A stretch of 5,875 bases of DNA from Candidatus Bathyarchaeota archaeon (lineage in GTDB: Archaea > Thermoproteota > Bathyarchaeia > TCS64), in NCBI GenBank assembly GCA_030593155.1, contig JAUVHT010000055.1:1-5875 (forward strand), given 5' to 3'. This document shows, in pieces, positions 5,234-5,875 of the stretch; position 1 is the stretch's first letter; every line of letters starts with the position of its first letter. Under the pieces are notes generated by a model, which saw only the letters and a list, made by a program, of their open reading frames with translations, did no database searches and was not told where the DNA came from. The position numbers and the translations under genes are program-made.

Positions 5234-5848
5234 ATGAAATCTGAGTACGTCCCGCCAGGGTTCAAGGGAGAAGGCTATCACTGCCCTCACTGCGGGGTGT
5301 TCGCCCACCAGCACTGGTACGATGTAACCTTGGAGGATGACTCAGAGAAGGGCACGAGCAGCGCCGGAGCGGTCCTCTCCGTCAGCACGTGCGAGAAATG
5401 CAGCAACTTCACCCTCTGGATAGACGGGAATATCATCTACCCCGTCTCGGGGAAAGCCCCCCTCCCCCTCGAAGACATGCCCGAGGAGACCAAGAAGGAG
5501 TTCCTCGAAGCCAGGAGCATCCTAGACGCATCCCCGAGGTCGGCGACGGCTCTGCTGAGGTCAGCTCTGGAGAAGCTGATATCCCACCTCGGGGAAAACG
5601 AGGATATCATCGACAACATCGAGAACCTGAAGAACAGGGGGCTGGACGCCAAATTCCAGCAGGCGCTCCACTCGGTCAGGATGATAGGGGAGGAGGCCGT
5701 GAACCCTGGCCAGATAGATCCCGGGGACGACGAGGAGACCGCCCTGATACTCTTTAATCTGACGAACCTTATCGTCGACATCCTGATAACCCAGCCGAGG
5801 AGGGTTGACGAGATCCTCGAAAAGCTCCCGGGCCCAAAAAAAAAGTAG
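5234..5848 (+). CDS. Zinc-ribbon plus DUF4145 domain protein
   Basis: A 204-residue protein of unknown function. Residues 14-60 form a zinc ribbon with CPHC (Cys17, Cys20) and CEKC (Cys53, Cys56). The rest matches DUF4145: YPVSGKAPLPLEDMPEE (69-85), EARSILDASPRSATALLRSALEKL (92-115), ALHSVRMIGEEAVNPGQID (144-162) and the helical stretch ALILFNLTNLIVDILI (170-185). DUF4145 is, to my knowledge, related to the HEPN superfamily, and some members occur with restriction or defence genes; nothing here shows such a context. The usual family motif R-x-I-G-N-x-A-V-H-P reads R149-M-I-G-E-E-A-V-N157-P here, so the candidate catalytic His is Asn and the Asn is Glu, suggesting a binding rather than cleaving role. 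There is no signal peptide. It stands alone and divergent to ftsZ, apparently read from a leaderless message. A run of nine A precedes the stop codon. Confidence 0.85.
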   Translation: MKSEYVPPGFKGEGYHCPHCGVFAHQHWYDVTLEDDSEKGTSSAGAVLSVSTCEKCSNFTLWIDGNIIYPVSGKAPLPLEDMPEETKKEFLEARSILDASPRSATALLRSALEKLISHLGENEDIIDNIENLKNRGLDAKFQQALHSVRMIGEEAVNPGQIDPGDDEETALILFNLTNLIVDILITQPRRVDEILEKLPGPKKK

Positions 5849-5875
5849 ATAGCGCCCCGGGAGGCGTCCTCAACC

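Noticed and set aside
5852..5867. CGCC/GGCG hairpin after the DUF4145 stop as a terminator.
   Set aside because: The stem has only four or five pairs and no T-run follows before the window ends, so it cannot be supported.

Overview
The window looks like archaeal chromosome. UPF0200 and UPF0201 are essentially archaeal families, the FtsZ is archaeal in type, and the intergenic gaps carry TATA-like boxes at archaeal distances from the starts, with either GGTGA/GGAGG ribosome binding sites or almost no leader. Genes are moderately GC-rich and gaps AT-rich. The family set fits Euryarchaeota in the broad sense, possibly Thermoplasmatota, but I cannot fix the lineage. I see no mobile element, CRISPR array, tRNA or rRNA.

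Layout, left to right. Positions 1-609 (minus) hold the N-terminal 203 residues of a bacterial-type NADP glutamate dehydrogenase; the rest lies beyond the left edge. Positions 610-879 are an AT-rich gap with the gdhA promoter and repeated TGTAA-type motifs. Positions 880-2568 (minus) are a tight three-gene operon: a radical-SAM activase of the anaerobic ribonucleotide reductase type, a UPF0200 P-loop kinase-like protein and a UPF0201 protein, with 3-nt gaps between genes. Positions 2670-3584 (minus) encode a PHP metallohydrolase of the CehA/McbA type. Positions 3746-4855 (minus) encode FtsZ, followed by a T-rich terminator. Positions 4856-5233 are a 378-bp divergent intergenic region. Positions 5234-5848 (plus) encode a zinc-ribbon plus DUF4145 protein.

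The genes serve nitrogen assimilation (gdhA), anaerobic deoxynucleotide supply (the activase), cell division (ftsZ) and poorly known roles (UPF0200/UPF0201, PHP, DUF4145). The strongest functional link is the UPF0200-UPF0201 pair, which I recall as a single fused protein in Archaeoglobus (AF_1395). No clear new multi-gene system stands out. The points most worth a second look are the operon joining UPF0200/UPF0201 to an NrdG-like activase, the very basic FtsZ tail, the altered RNase-like motif in the DUF4145 protein, and the repeat elements upstream of gdhA and of the DUF4145 gene.
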